NCBI GenBank assembly: GCA_903925705.1
Contig: CAIYGJ010000035.1
Span: 1 to 46,393, forward strand
Reading direction: 5' to 3'
Origin: an uncultured Actinomycetes bacterium
Lineage (GTDB): Bacteria > Actinomycetota > Actinomycetes > S36-B12 > UBA5976
DNA length: 46,393 bases
Part shown: positions 1 to 9,881 of the stretch, piece after piece
Layout: each line of letters starts with the position of its first letter
Numbering within the stretch: position 1 is the stretch's first letter
Made by a program: the position numbers and the translations under genes
The notes under the pieces: generated by a model
The model's database searches: none
What the model was told of the DNA's origin: nothing
The model's input: the letters and a program-made list of their open reading frames with translations, nothing else

Positions 1-16
1 GAACGAATGTTGTCAT
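1..16 (-). CDS. Start of an unidentified gene downstream of leuB (partial)
   Basis: Only five codons (M-T-T-F-V) lie inside the window before its left edge. The ATG at 14-16 sits 10 nt after the leuB stop and has a good Shine-Dalgarno (AAGGA, 7 nt spacing) built from the leuB stop region, so it probably is the next gene of a leuB operon. In Streptomyces leuB is followed by ilvE, which would fit, but too little is visible to identify it. Confidence 0.4.
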
Positions 17-26
17 CTTAGATTCC

Positions 27-1070
27 TTAGCCTGCTACTGCAGCTGCTAGTGCGTCACCAATTTGGCTGGTTGAGCGTGTTCCAGTTCGTGATGCTAGGT
101 CTGCTGCAACTGCATCGTCAATCTTCTTTGCAGCATCTGCATAACCCAAATGATCTAACAACATTGCAATACTCAAAACTGTCGCAGTTGGATCGGCTTT
201 ACCTTGTCCTGCGATGTCAGGCGCGCTTCCGTGCACTGGTTCGAACATGCTCGGGTTAGTGCGACTTGGATCGATGTTTCCACTTGCAGCCAGACCGATA
301 CCACCGGCAATTGCTGCGCCAATGTCAGTCAAGATATCGCCGAACAAGTTGTCAGTGACAATTACATCGAATCGTTCCGGTGAAGTTAAGAAGTACATAC
401 TTGCGGCATCGACGTGACAGTAGTCCGTTTCAATATTTGGATACTCTGCCGCAACATCATTGAATGCTCGCTGCCATAGATCTCCCGCGTAAACAATCAC
501 GTTAGTTTTGTGAACAAGTGTGACCTTGCCCCGACGGCGACCTGCGCGCTCAAATGCATCACGAATGATTCGCTCTGCGCCAAAGCGAGTGTTCATGCTG
601 ATTTCAGTTGCAACTTCATGCGCAGTGTCCTTACGAAGGAAACCACCTGCACCTACATAAGGGCCTTCAGTTCCTTCGCGACAAACTACAAAGTCAATTT
701 CTTTGGAGCCTTTTCCAACTAACGGAGAGGTAACGCCTGGGTAAAGCTTCACAGGTCGCAAGTTCAAGTGATGATCCAGCTGGAAACGCAGTGGCAATAG
801 AACTCCGCGCTCTAGAATTCCTGGCTTTACGGATGGATCGCCAATAGCACCCAACAAAATCGCATCATGTTCTTTTAGTTCAGCAACCACACTGTCTGGC
901 AAAGTTTCACCAGTTGCGTTGTATCGGCGCGCACCAAGGTCGTAATCGGTGGTGCTAAAGGTTAGGTCAACGCTGGGTGCGATTGCAGAAAGGACTTTAA
1001 GTCCCTCGGCAACTACCTCTACGCCAATGCCATCGCCGGGAATTACTGCCAATTTAATGTTGCTAGCCAT
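27..1070 (-). CDS. leuB: 3-isopropylmalate dehydrogenase LeuB
   Basis: LeuB oxidises and decarboxylates 3-isopropylmalate to 2-oxoisocaproate with NAD, the third committed step of leucine synthesis, in the cytoplasm. The 347-residue protein has the isocitrate/isopropylmalate dehydrogenase fold throughout. PGDGIG is at 11-16, the catalytic lysine in VHKTN at 188, the metal-binding signature NLFGDILTD at about 241-249, and the nucleotide-binding stretch [12 protein letters not shown] at 277-288. I chose the ATG at 1068-1070 because the family starts with [14 protein letters not shown]; an upstream in-frame extension of 50 residues has no family similarity and overlaps the leuA leader region. 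No Shine-Dalgarno is visible, but TACCCT lies 7 nt upstream of the ATG (1078-1083), so the mRNA may be leaderless. It is divergent from leuA. Confidence 0.95.
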   Translation of the reverse strand: MASNIKLAVIPGDGIGVEVVAEGLKVLSAIAPSVDLTFSTTDYDLGARRYNATGETLPDSVVAELKEHDAILLGAIGDPSVKPGILERGVLLPLRFQLDHHLNLRPVKLYPGVTSPLVGKGSKEIDFVVCREGTEGPYVGAGGFLRKDTAHEVATEISMNTRFGAERIIRDAFERAGRRRGKVTLVHKTNVIVYAGDLWQRAFNDVAAEYPNIETDYCHVDAASMYFLTSPERFDVIVTDNLFGDILTDIGAAIAGGIGLAASGNIDPSRTNPSMFEPVHGSAPDIAGQGKADPTATVLSIAMLLDHLGYADAAKKIDDAVAADLASRTGTRSTSQIGDALAAAVAG

Positions 1071-1175
1071 GGAATAAAGGGTATCGGGGTTCGGTATTAA
1101 TGGAAAAAGCGAAATCTCACGAAGCGAACGCCTTGGGCTCAATTCCGAGGTTTTTTCAGTATCGGCGCGCGGTGC

Positions 1176-1188
1176 TAAAGTGAAAGTA
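1176..1188 (+). promoter_or_regulatory. Predicted -10 element for the leuA leader transcript
   Basis: TAAAGT at 1176-1181 ends 7 nt before the leader-peptide ATG at 1189. A weak -35 candidate (TTTCAG, 1154-1159) lies 16 nt upstream. No Shine-Dalgarno precedes the leader ATG, so transcription probably starts at or next to it. Confidence 0.45.
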
Positions 1189-1214
1189 ATGTTTACGAAC
1201 CTGCTCCTTAACTG

Positions 1215-1230
<16 letters not shown>
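1189..1230 (+). CDS. leuL: Leucine leader peptide (13 aa) upstream of leuA
   Basis: The short ORF reads [17 protein letters not shown], with three consecutive leucine codons (CTG CTC CTT, 1201-1209) near its middle. It lies about 80 nt upstream of leuA on the same strand. Its last codons form the 5' arm of a strong inverted repeat followed by a T run. This is the architecture of a ribosome-mediated attenuator: leucine shortage stalls the ribosome on the Leu codons and blocks the hairpin arm. Leucine leader peptides upstream of actinobacterial leuA have been predicted before. That this one works is inference; the ORF, Leu run and hairpin are read directly. Confidence 0.8.
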
Positions 1231-3296
<2,066 letters not shown>

Positions 3297-3409
3297 TTTT
3301 TGAACGCAATTACGACGCTTATGGCGTAATTAATTACATTTATTACTTTGAATTGCTGAATTATTTTTTTATTCAACCTATTTAATGGGTTTCTTCGGTG
3401 TTTTCTATT

Positions 3410-3438
3410 TGGATCGTTCATGTTCACTAGGTAAATTT
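3410..3438 (+). promoter_or_regulatory. Predicted promoter of the NlpC/P60 gene
   Basis: TTGGAT (3410-3415) and TAAATT (3433-3438) are separated by exactly 17 nt, close to a sigma70/SigA-type consensus, and lie 34 nt upstream of the ATG at 3473. This is the only promoter in the window where I see both elements clearly. Confidence 0.6.
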
Positions 3439-3472
3439 AAGGTGTATCAAAAGCGAATCCTAAAGGTCTCAC

Positions 3473-4006
3473 ATGTTGCCGAAACGTAAACTTCCCTTGA
3501 AATTTTATATAACGACTGCCACCTTGGCGGTTTTTTCTCTATCTTTCCTCGTCCCTACCAGCGCAAATGCCGCAACTTTATCTTCGGAAGAAAAGGCCTT
3601 GGTGCGAAGTATCGCCAAGACTTCACCTGAAATTGCCCAAGTTGTTCAAGCCGCACTGACTCGCGAAGATGCCAAGTATCGCGCAGGCGGGACCGGGCCA
3701 GATGCATTTGATTGCTCTGGATTAGTTATGTGGTCATTTGGAAAGGCGGGGGTGAAACTAAAGCACGGTACCGCAAATCAAATCAAACAAGTGAAGCGAA
3801 TAAGTAAAAAGGATCTGAAGCCTGGAGATTTGGTGTTTTCTGGTAGAGCAAAGGGCGGCATTCAACACGTTGCGCTTTACATCGGCGATGGAAAAGTCAT
3901 TCACGCTACGTATGGATCGACATCCCGTAAGAATCAAGTCCGGATTGATGACTTGAATTCTTCGTGGGTTATGGATCACAAAGCTTACGGTCGAGTGAAG
4001 CTCTAA
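3473..4006 (+). CDS. Secreted NlpC/P60 peptidoglycan hydrolase
   Basis: This is a 177-residue secreted cysteine peptidase, expected to cut gamma-D-Glu-diaminopimelate or similar bonds in peptidoglycan stems during wall turnover. Residues 1-33 form a Sec signal peptide (basic start, hydrophobic core TTATLAVFSLSFLVP, cleavage after ANA). The NlpC/P60 domain fills about 62-177, with catalytic Cys81 in FDCSGL, His132 in IQHVALYIG and a third polar residue His144 in VIHA. There is no cell-wall anchor or SH3 domain. AAAGG lies about 6 nt before the ATG. The last eight codons are repeated just downstream of the stop (see the repeat at 3983-4044). Confidence 0.9.
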   Translation: MLPKRKLPLKFYITTATLAVFSLSFLVPTSANAATLSSEEKALVRSIAKTSPEIAQVVQAALTREDAKYRAGGTGPDAFDCSGLVMWSFGKAGVKLKHGTANQIKQVKRISKKDLKPGDLVFSGRAKGGIQHVALYIGDGKVIHATYGSTSRKNQVRIDDLNSSWVMDHKAYGRVKL

Positions 4007-4044
4007 GGCTTCGTCTCGATGCCTACGGTCGAGTAAAACTTTAA
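3983..4044 (+). repeat. Duplicated 3' end of the NlpC/P60 gene with silent differences
   Basis: The last seven codons plus stop (3983-4006, encoding AYGRVKL-stop) recur at 4021-4044, a period of 38 nt. The copies match at 20 of 24 positions and all four differences are silent third-position changes (GCT/GCC, GTG/GTA, AAG/AAA, CTC/CTT). The second copy is not in the NlpC frame. It overlaps the end of the convergent acetyltransferase gene. Each copy also contains an inverted repeat: GAAGC-N6-GGCTTC-like in the first, and the near-palindrome GTAAAACTTTAAAGCTTTAC in the second. Confidence 0.85.
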
Positions 4045-4595
4045 AGCTTTACTTCGCTCTTTGGAAATTTTGCAAACAAAACCGAATTTGTTTGAGTTCC
4101 ATCTCTCCTAGTCATTCCATCGCGCAAAACCGTTTCCAACTCGAAACCAGCATTAAGCAAAGTTTTTTGCGATGCTAGATTTTCTGGCAGGGTGATTGCC
4201 GTTATCCTGCGAAATCCAATCGCGAAGGCAAAGTCAGTCAACATCTCAACTGCATGTGCGGCCAAGCCCTCACCTCGGGCTTGTGGACTAACCCAATAGC
4301 CAATTTCTCCAACATGGTCGAACTCATGAATGCTATGCAGGCTGATGGACATTGCTAATTCACCATTGCGCACTCCAGCTAAGGAAATTTTGTCTCGCTC
4401 CACATACTTTTGCGCTGAAGATCGAATCCACAGCTCGGCGATCTCTTTTGTATAAGGTACGGGAACCGTGGTGAATTCTTGGATGGCTGGATCCTGACAG
4501 ATTTCAAAAACTGCTGAAACATCATCAAGGTGCCATGGGCGAAGCATTAGCGCCTTATCAACGAGCACTGGTTCGCTAATCGGCCAAGAAATCAT
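4041..4595 (-). CDS. GNAT-family N-acetyltransferase (RimJ/RimL-like)
   Basis: This 184-residue acetyl-CoA-dependent N-acetyltransferase resembles the RimJ/RimL subgroup: LMLRPWHLDDVSAVFEI at the N-terminus, GEIGYWVSPQARGEGLA around the acetyl-CoA pyrophosphate loop (about 96-112), and LPENLASQKTLLNAGFE near the C-terminus. RimJ/RimL relatives acetylate ribosomal-protein N-termini or small amines; the substrate here cannot be told. It converges on the NlpC/P60 gene and is divergent from the aminotransferase. Its C-terminal codons (SEVKL) lie inside the palindrome shared with the duplicated NlpC tail. CATAGT ends 6 nt before its ATG and no Shine-Dalgarno is seen, so it may be leaderless. Confidence 0.85.
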   Translation of the reverse strand: MISWPISEPVLVDKALMLRPWHLDDVSAVFEICQDPAIQEFTTVPVPYTKEIAELWIRSSAQKYVERDKISLAGVRNGELAMSISLHSIHEFDHVGEIGYWVSPQARGEGLAAHAVEMLTDFAFAIGFRRITAITLPENLASQKTLLNAGFELETVLRDGMTRRDGTQTNSVLFAKFPKSEVKL

Positions 4596-4658
4596 GGGCT
4601 AACTATGCCACAACGCAATGTTAAATCGGTATTCTGGAATCACTTCGAAGGAGTAGAT

Positions 4659-5888
4659 ATGTCAAACGCTTTCTGGCACGGATTTGCCGATATGCACGCT
4701 ATTTCAAATAACGGTCCCCTAGTAATTACTAAGGGTGAAGGCTCCTGGATTTGGGATGACAGCGGAAAGAAGTACTTCGATGCAGCCGGCGCGCTGTGGT
4801 ACATGAATGTTGGACATGGCCGAAAAGAAATCGGTGATGCCATGGCAGCTCAGGCTGCAAACATTGCCTCATATTCCTCATTTGGTGAATGTACAACTGC
4901 GCCAACTATTGAGCTAGCGGATTTAGTGGCCTCACTATCACCAGTTCCAGACTCAAAAATCTTCTTTACTTCTGGTGGCAGCGACAGTATCGATACTGCA
5001 TTAAAAATGTCACGTCGGTATTGGACCTTGCAAGGAAAGCCAGCCAAGAAAGTAATCGTATTCCGTGAAAACGGTTATCACGGAATGCATGCTGGCGGAA
5101 CTTCGATCGCCGGCATTCCACCTAACAATGACGGATATTCTGAATTAGTTGAAGACGTGGTTCGAGTTCCTTGGGATGACGCCGAAGAAATGATTGCAAC
5201 AATCGATCGCATTGGTGAAGAAAACATTGCGGCATTCTTCTGTGAACCAATTCAGGGTGCAGGCGGTGTCCGGATTCCACCAGATCTCTACCTTCAGACT
5301 GTTCGCAAGGCCTGCGCCGAACGCAACATACTATTCGTGGCAGATGAAGTTATTAATGGCTTTGGGCGCTGTGGCGATTGGTTTGCGTCAACTCGATATG
5401 GCTTAGCTCCTGACTTGATTACCGTCGCAAAAGGATTAACTTCTGGTTATGCACCAATGGGCGCAGTTATTGCTGCTCCTTCAGTTTGGGAATCGTTCTA
5501 CGCACCTAGCGCTGGCGTATGGCGTCACGGTTACACCTACGGTGGGCATGCAACTGCAGCAGCCGCTGGTGTAGCTAACATCAAAATCATGATGCGGGAA
5601 AACCTTCCAGCTCATGTTGCGCGCCTAGAAGATAAGTTTGCCAGTGCTCTGCGCACCCTTGAAGACCTAGACGTTGTTAGCGAAGTTCGCACTGGCGTTG
5701 GATTCTTAGGTGGCATCCAGATGGCGGATCCAAATTCGGCACCAGCAATGTATGCGAAGTGCCGCGATGTTGGTGTCATCTCACGTGCAATTTGGGGAGG
5801 CGCCCTTCAAGTAGCGCCACCACTAAGCACCACTGAGGCAGAAATCGACGAGATGGTTGCGCTGTTCCGAGTTGGGCTAACGAGTTAA
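4659..5888 (+). CDS. Class III PLP-dependent aminotransferase
   Basis: The 409-residue protein belongs to fold-type I, class III (omega) aminotransferases, which move amino groups from omega-amines, beta-alanine, GABA or similar donors to a 2-oxoacid. The PLP-binding lysine is Lys258 in TVAKGLTSGYAPMG, the ring-contacting aspartate is Asp229 in VADEVINGFGRCG, and the phosphate loop is SGGSDSIDTALK (105-116). I chose ATG 4659 because GAAGGAG lies about 5 nt upstream; an in-frame ATG at 4605 lacks a ribosome binding site. It stands between the acetyltransferase and serA as a single-gene unit. The exact donor (beta-alanine, putrescine, taurine and others are possible) cannot be assigned. Confidence 0.9.
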   Translation: MSNAFWHGFADMHAISNNGPLVITKGEGSWIWDDSGKKYFDAAGALWYMNVGHGRKEIGDAMAAQAANIASYSSFGECTTAPTIELADLVASLSPVPDSKIFFTSGGSDSIDTALKMSRRYWTLQGKPAKKVIVFRENGYHGMHAGGTSIAGIPPNNDGYSELVEDVVRVPWDDAEEMIATIDRIGEENIAAFFCEPIQGAGGVRIPPDLYLQTVRKACAERNILFVADEVINGFGRCGDWFASTRYGLAPDLITVAKGLTSGYAPMGAVIAAPSVWESFYAPSAGVWRHGYTYGGHATAAAAGVANIKIMMRENLPAHVARLEDKFASALRTLEDLDVVSEVRTGVGFLGGIQMADPNSAPAMYAKCRDVGVISRAIWGGALQVAPPLSTTEAEIDEMVALFRVGLTS

Positions 5889-5904
5889 CTAGATTCTTAG
5901 TTAA
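5885..5904. terminator. Bidirectional hairpin between aminotransferase and serA
   Basis: TTAACTA-GATTCT-TAGTTAA is a perfect 7-bp inverted repeat containing the stop codons of both convergent genes (TAA at 5886-5888 on plus, TAA at 5901-5903 on minus). It lacks a T run, so it is at most a weak terminator. Confidence 0.45.
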
Positions 5905-6857
5905 GCAATCTCTTTTGAATTAACTGCGCCTGGAACTTCGACGCCTCCAAACGCAGCAACCACTGATTCAGCAACAGCAATACCCGCTTTTTCCTGGGCC
6001 TCTTCAGTTGATGCACCCAAGTGTGGAGTGGCAACAACATTATCAAGGCCAAACAAAGGTGAATCTGTGCAAGGTTCTGATGCATAAACATCTAAGCCAG
6101 CGCCAGCGATTATTCCAGCTTTGAGCGCATCAAATAATGCAGCCTCATCAAGCACTCCGCCGCGGGCTGCGTTGATGACAAAGGCGGTGGACTTCATCTT
6201 TGCAAGTTCTGCGGCGCTGATTAGCCCTGCAGTTTCTGGCGTCTTTGGGATGTGGATCGTTACAAAATCTGATTCGGCCAACAATTCGTCAAGTGAAACC
6301 ATTTTGATTTCCGGTCCACCACTTGGTGCCGTTGCGACATAAGGATCGTAGGCCACAAACTTCATGTCGAAGCCAGCAAGTCGCTGGGCGACTAACATAC
6401 CGATTTTGCCCATTCCGATAATTCCGACGGTCTTACCTTGAAGTTCAACTCCCCCAAATTGGGAGCGCTTCCATTGACCATTCTTAAGCGCCAAGTTAGC
6501 TGGAACTACATTTCGGGCAACTGCCAATAGGAGCGAAACTGCAAGTTCTGCTGCCGAAACAATGTTGCTAGTTGGCGCATTTACAACCAACACTCCCGCA
6601 GTAGTTGCCGCTGGGACATCAACATTGTCTAAGCCAACTCCCGCGCGCGCGATAATCTTCATGTTTGGAGCTGCAGCTATTGCTTCCGCATCCATTTTGG
6701 TGGCCGAACGAATCAAAACTGCATTGGCGATGGACAATGCCGTTAGTAATTCTGCGCGATTTGCCCCATCGCAATGTTGAATTTCAAATTGGTCGCCAAG
6801 GACTGAGATCGTGGCTGGGGAAAGTTCTTCGGCAATTAGTACTACAGGCTTGGACAT
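5901..6857 (-). CDS. serA: D-3-phosphoglycerate dehydrogenase, short form without ACT domain
   Basis: SerA oxidises 3-phosphoglycerate to 3-phosphohydroxypyruvate with NAD, the first step of serine synthesis. The 318-residue protein has the complete catalytic and NAD-binding domains: GIIGMGKIG at 146-154, and the catalytic triad Arg232 (NAARGG), Glu261 (SEP) and His279 (TPHLG). It stops at about residue 318, where the roughly 525-residue actinobacterial enzymes continue into an intervening domain and an ACT domain that gives serine feedback. No continuation is visible past the stop because the convergent aminotransferase begins at once. Position next to leuB/ilvC matches mycobacterial serA1. 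Other D-2-hydroxyacid dehydrogenase activities remain possible, but the sequence resembles PGDH most. Confidence 0.85.
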   Translation of the reverse strand: MSKPVVLIAEELSPATISVLGDQFEIQHCDGANRAELLTALSIANAVLIRSATKMDAEAIAAAPNMKIIARAGVGLDNVDVPAATTAGVLVVNAPTSNIVSAAELAVSLLLAVARNVVPANLALKNGQWKRSQFGGVELQGKTVGIIGMGKIGMLVAQRLAGFDMKFVAYDPYVATAPSGGPEIKMVSLDELLAESDFVTIHIPKTPETAGLISAAELAKMKSTAFVINAARGGVLDEAALFDALKAGIIAGAGLDVYASEPCTDSPLFGLDNVVATPHLGASTEEAQEKAGIAVAESVVAAFGGVEVPGAVNSKEIA

Positions 6858-6869
6858 GCCCTGATTGTA
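6858..6869 (-). promoter_or_regulatory. Predicted leaderless promoter of serA
   Basis: TACAAT (6864-6869, read on minus) ends exactly 6 nt before the serA ATG. The only Shine-Dalgarno-like bases (AGGG) abut the ATG too closely to work, so transcription probably begins at the start codon. No -35 element is evident. Confidence 0.5.
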
Positions 6870-6938
6870 GATGAAATCAAAGAATGACGGCTGCGAAGAT
6901 TTGGCAGGTACTACTTGCTTAACGCAGGCACTTAACTG

Positions 6939-7589
6939 CTACCAAAAATCTGGCTCTTCATCCGTTGCACGCCAACAATGCCAGGCAACAACACTTCGGT
7001 AGGGAGATAGGTGGTCGGTGACGCCCATAACTTCTTTTTCAGTTGGCGTATAACCCAAACCTTGGATGATTCCCCAACCCCGACGGACTCCCAAGTCGCC
7101 GATTGGCCACACATCTAACCTGCCTAATCGAAACATCATGAACATCTCAACAGTCCAGCGACCAATTCCCCAGAACTGAGTCAATTGCTTAATGATTTCT
7201 TCATCTGGTAGCTCATCAACTGACTCTAGATCGAAACCCTTAACAACAGCATCACTCAATTCAATGATGGTTCGTGCCTTGGCGTTACTAAGTCCTACTT
7301 CACGCAGCTCAAGATGGCCCAACTTAAGTAACTTTGCTGGTTTAACTGGTGACCCAGTTTTGGCAATTAATCTATGCGTGATCGTGTCAGCAGCTTTTCC
7401 AGACAACTGCTGTCCAATTACTGCAAAGACGATCGTCTCGAAGTGTGAGTTATGGGCTGGCTCTTTAGAAACTGGATAAAGCGGCGCATTCTCCAAGAAT
7501 CTGCCAAGGCGTTTATCTTGAGTTGCCAAATACTTTTGAATGGATTTGATTGATTTGAGTTTGGGTGGAGATTTCGGTTTTTCCGTCAT
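6939..7589 (-). CDS. DNA-3-methyladenine glycosylase, AlkA/HhH-GPD family
   Basis: This is a 216-residue base-excision-repair glycosylase that would remove alkylated purines. The helix-hairpin-helix is FWGIGRWTVEMFMMF (about 139-153), followed by the family's catalytic aspartate, Asp165 in WPIGDLGVRRG. VIGQQLSGKAADTI (57-70) is the usual conserved helix of this branch. It lacks the N-terminal AlkA domain of the 280-residue E. coli enzyme, as is common in short bacterial AlkA homologues. Its start overlaps the P450 stop by 4 nt (ATGA), so it is translationally coupled as the last gene of a three-gene operon with an otherwise metabolic content. Confidence 0.88.
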   Translation of the reverse strand: MTEKPKSPPKLKSIKSIQKYLATQDKRLGRFLENAPLYPVSKEPAHNSHFETIVFAVIGQQLSGKAADTITHRLIAKTGSPVKPAKLLKLGHLELREVGLSNAKARTIIELSDAVVKGFDLESVDELPDEEIIKQLTQFWGIGRWTVEMFMMFRLGRLDVWPIGDLGVRRGWGIIQGLGYTPTEKEVMGVTDHLSPYRSVVAWHCWRATDEEPDFW

Positions 7590-8785
7590 CTGAACCTTCG
7601 AGCTGATGGCGTGAACTTTATTGGCAGTTCGATCGGACCAGTGTTTCCACTATCTGGGAGATAGGTAGCACCAGAAACAATTTCAAAGTCCGGCAGGCGC
7701 TGTGCAAGTGCTTTATAGGCTTCTGCCATATCAAGGCGGGCAACATAATGACCTAGGCAATGATGCATTCCACCACCGAAGCCGAAGTGAGGTGGTCTTT
7801 GCGCGGTTATGTCGAACTCGGCATTTTCAAACCGACGCGGATCACTGCCGGAGGGAATTGTTAACAAGTGAATAGTTTTGCCTTGTGGGATTACTAGCTC
7901 CTTGTATTCAACGTCAACTGAAGCCTCGCGACTAACCCAAGTAATTGTTGGATTAACTCGCATAACTTCTTCAACTGCGCTTCGAGCCAAGTCTGGATTC
8001 TGACCTAAGTTTTGCCACTGATCCATGTGTTTTGAAAAAGTCTGTAACCCTAAACCAATTTGATTTCGAGTGGTATCAAAGCCGGCGAAGATAATGAAGC
8101 TAACCAACATCAACAATTCATGATCCGTGATTTTCTTGCCATCGGTATTTGCCTTGATCAGTGTGCCAACAAAATCATCACCAGCAGTGCCCTGCCGGCT
8201 TGCTATCAAGGATTTAGATATCTCTAATAGTCCAGATAACCCATGCTCAATTACTTCTAAGTCATCTTTGATCGTGATACTAAATACGTACCCAAGTTCA
8301 GTAGCGAGATCTGCAATTTCTCGCCAGTGTGACTTATCAATGCCAAGCAAACCAGTGATTACTCGGGCTGAATAAGCCTCAGCAAATTCACTCATAAATT
8401 CCGCGCTGCCACGCTCACAAAATCCATCAATTAACTCATGGGCAAGTTCAGAAAACGTTGGGATCAATGGCTCAAGGACCTTTGGCGAAAAGGCGGGGCC
8501 TGAAAGTTTGCGAAGTCGCAGGTGATCTTCACCTTCGATGCTAAGCATGATGTCGGGCCACCACTTGGCTAGAAGGCCTTCAGTGATGTCAAAGTGTGAT
8601 GGCCACCTGCGGGTTCCTTGATAAAGGCGCTTGTCCTTAAGCAAGGCATTGGAATCTTCATAACGCAAGATTGCAATTCCAAAATTCGTTGTTGCATACC
8701 AATGTTGCTCACGAACCTGCATGACTTGATCAGAACGGATTGAAAATCCGGTTTCTGAGAAATCCAGGTGGGCAATGTCTGACAT
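7586..8785 (-). CDS. Cytochrome P450
   Basis: This 399-residue soluble bacterial P450 monooxygenase has every class hallmark: the oxygen-activating I-helix AGFDTT, the ExxR pair in EEVMR, and the heme-binding loop FGFGGGMHHCLG with Cys343 as the proximal thiolate. There is no membrane anchor, as expected for bacterial CYPs. It needs ferredoxin and ferredoxin reductase partners, neither of which is next to it. It lies 8 nt after a proline-racemase-family gene and overlaps the glycosylase gene by 4 nt, so all three are probably one transcript. The substrate cannot be inferred; a link to a hydroxylated amino acid is tempting but unsupported. Confidence 0.93.
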   Translation of the reverse strand: MSDIAHLDFSETGFSIRSDQVMQVREQHWYATTNFGIAILRYEDSNALLKDKRLYQGTRRWPSHFDITEGLLAKWWPDIMLSIEGEDHLRLRKLSGPAFSPKVLEPLIPTFSELAHELIDGFCERGSAEFMSEFAEAYSARVITGLLGIDKSHWREIADLATELGYVFSITIKDDLEVIEHGLSGLLEISKSLIASRQGTAGDDFVGTLIKANTDGKKITDHELLMLVSFIIFAGFDTTRNQIGLGLQTFSKHMDQWQNLGQNPDLARSAVEEVMRVNPTITWVSREASVDVEYKELVIPQGKTIHLLTIPSGSDPRRFENAEFDITAQRPPHFGFGGGMHHCLGHYVARLDMAEAYKALAQRLPDFEIVSGATYLPDSGNTGPIELPIKFTPSARRFR

Positions 8786-8793
8786 GTTAGGAA

Positions 8794-9831
8794 TTAATCT
8801 TTACCAATGCGTGGCCAGGTATCGCTGACGATGTAGCCAAGCGGGTAAGGATCTGTTGGATCCAACATATGTTGATGAGTACCAGTGAGCCAGGCCTGAC
8901 CTGCAATTGAAGGAATGATTCCTGGCTTATCGCCAATCATTACTTCCTGTTCAATTCGACCTTCAAAATGTGATCCGATGATTGAACGTCCGCGGATTCG
9001 ATCGCCGAGTTTCATTACTCCTCGGGCATGTAAAACTGCCATTCGAGCCGAAACTCCAGTTCCTGTCGGTGAGCGATCAATTTTTCCTGGCTGAACCGCA
9101 ACGGCATTATGGCTAATCAGAGAGCCATTTTCTTCAAATACCGGCATTGCCATTTGGCAGAACGAGAAGTGCGTCCAGCCCGGGATGGTTGGGTGAGTAA
9201 AAGTTAATTGCTCATTTGCAGCTTTGGTGATTCCAATCCCCATAACCGCAAGATCGCGAGCTTCACTTGGATCGAGTGTGAATCCTAATTCCTTGGCATT
9301 CACAATAACGAAACTGTCGCCACCCCAAGCGGTGTCAACCGTCAACCTGCCTAAGCCAGGCACCTCCAGTTTGGTATCTAAGGTTGCCGCAAACGCCGGA
9401 ACGTTATGAACTTTAATTTGAGTCGCCTTGCCGTCTTTACACGTTGCAAACACTTCAACAAGTCCAGCAGGCGCTTCCATAAAGAAATGAGTTTCTGGTT
9501 CAACCATTGGAACAATTCCAGTTTCCAGAACTACTGTGGCAACACACATTGAATTCGAGCCAGACATTAGCGGGGTATCTTCTGGTTCCATGATGATAAA
9601 TCCAACAGCGGCTTTTGGATCCTTTGGGGGAACCAACATGTTCACATGTCGGAAGACACCGCCACGTGGTTCATTCAAAACAAACTGACGAAGTTCATTG
9701 TCGGTAGCGATAAATCGTGACTGGTCATACAAAGTATCGCCAGGTGGTGGATTAACACCACCAACAATTACATCGCCTACTTCACCTTCGGCATGACAAC
9801 TAACAACGTGGATTGTTTTGATTGATCGCAT
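8794..9831 (-). CDS. Proline racemase / hydroxyproline epimerase-family enzyme
   Basis: The 345-residue protein has the double diaminopimelate-epimerase-like fold of the proline racemase superfamily, whose members racemise proline, epimerise 4-hydroxyproline, or dehydrate trans-3-hydroxyproline. The two catalytic positions normally hold Cys (or Ser/Cys, or Cys/Thr). Here the first is Ser90 in PLMSGSNSM and the second is Thr256 in [12 protein letters not shown], so neither is a cysteine. Asp252 and the GxGVSAR anion loop are intact, which argues against a dead protein. Thr at the second site is known from trans-3-hydroxyproline dehydratases. It is first in the operon with a P450 and a DNA glycosylase. 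TAAACT (9839-9844) lies 7 nt before the ATG, suggesting a leaderless start. Confidence 0.85.
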   Translation of the reverse strand: MRSIKTIHVVSCHAEGEVGDVIVGGVNPPPGDTLYDQSRFIATDNELRQFVLNEPRGGVFRHVNMLVPPKDPKAAVGFIIMEPEDTPLMSGSNSMCVATVVLETGIVPMVEPETHFFMEAPAGLVEVFATCKDGKATQIKVHNVPAFAATLDTKLEVPGLGRLTVDTAWGGDSFVIVNAKELGFTLDPSEARDLAVMGIGITKAANEQLTFTHPTIPGWTHFSFCQMAMPVFEENGSLISHNAVAVQPGKIDRSPTGTGVSARMAVLHARGVMKLGDRIRGRSIIGSHFEGRIEQEVMIGDKPGIIPSIAGQAWLTGTHQHMLDPTDPYPLGYIVSDTWPRIGKD

Positions 9832-9851
9832 GGATTCAAGTTTAGGCTTAC

Positions 9852-9871
9852 AAAACCTTGCCTAAGGCAGG
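9852..9871 (-). terminator. Possible terminator downstream of nadR
   Basis: Read on the minus strand, CCTGCC-TTA-GGCAAGG forms a GC-rich hairpin with one small bulge and is followed by TTTTG. It lies between the nadR stop and the predicted promoter of the proline-racemase-family gene, where a terminator is expected. Confidence 0.4.
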
Positions 9872-9881
9872 AACTGTAAAT

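Noticed and set aside
3301..3325. Terminator after the NIL-domain gene (inverted repeat AATTACG ... CGTAATT)
   Set aside because: The stem is A/T-rich with a 10-nt loop and no T run directly after it; it may be a weak site but I could not support calling it.
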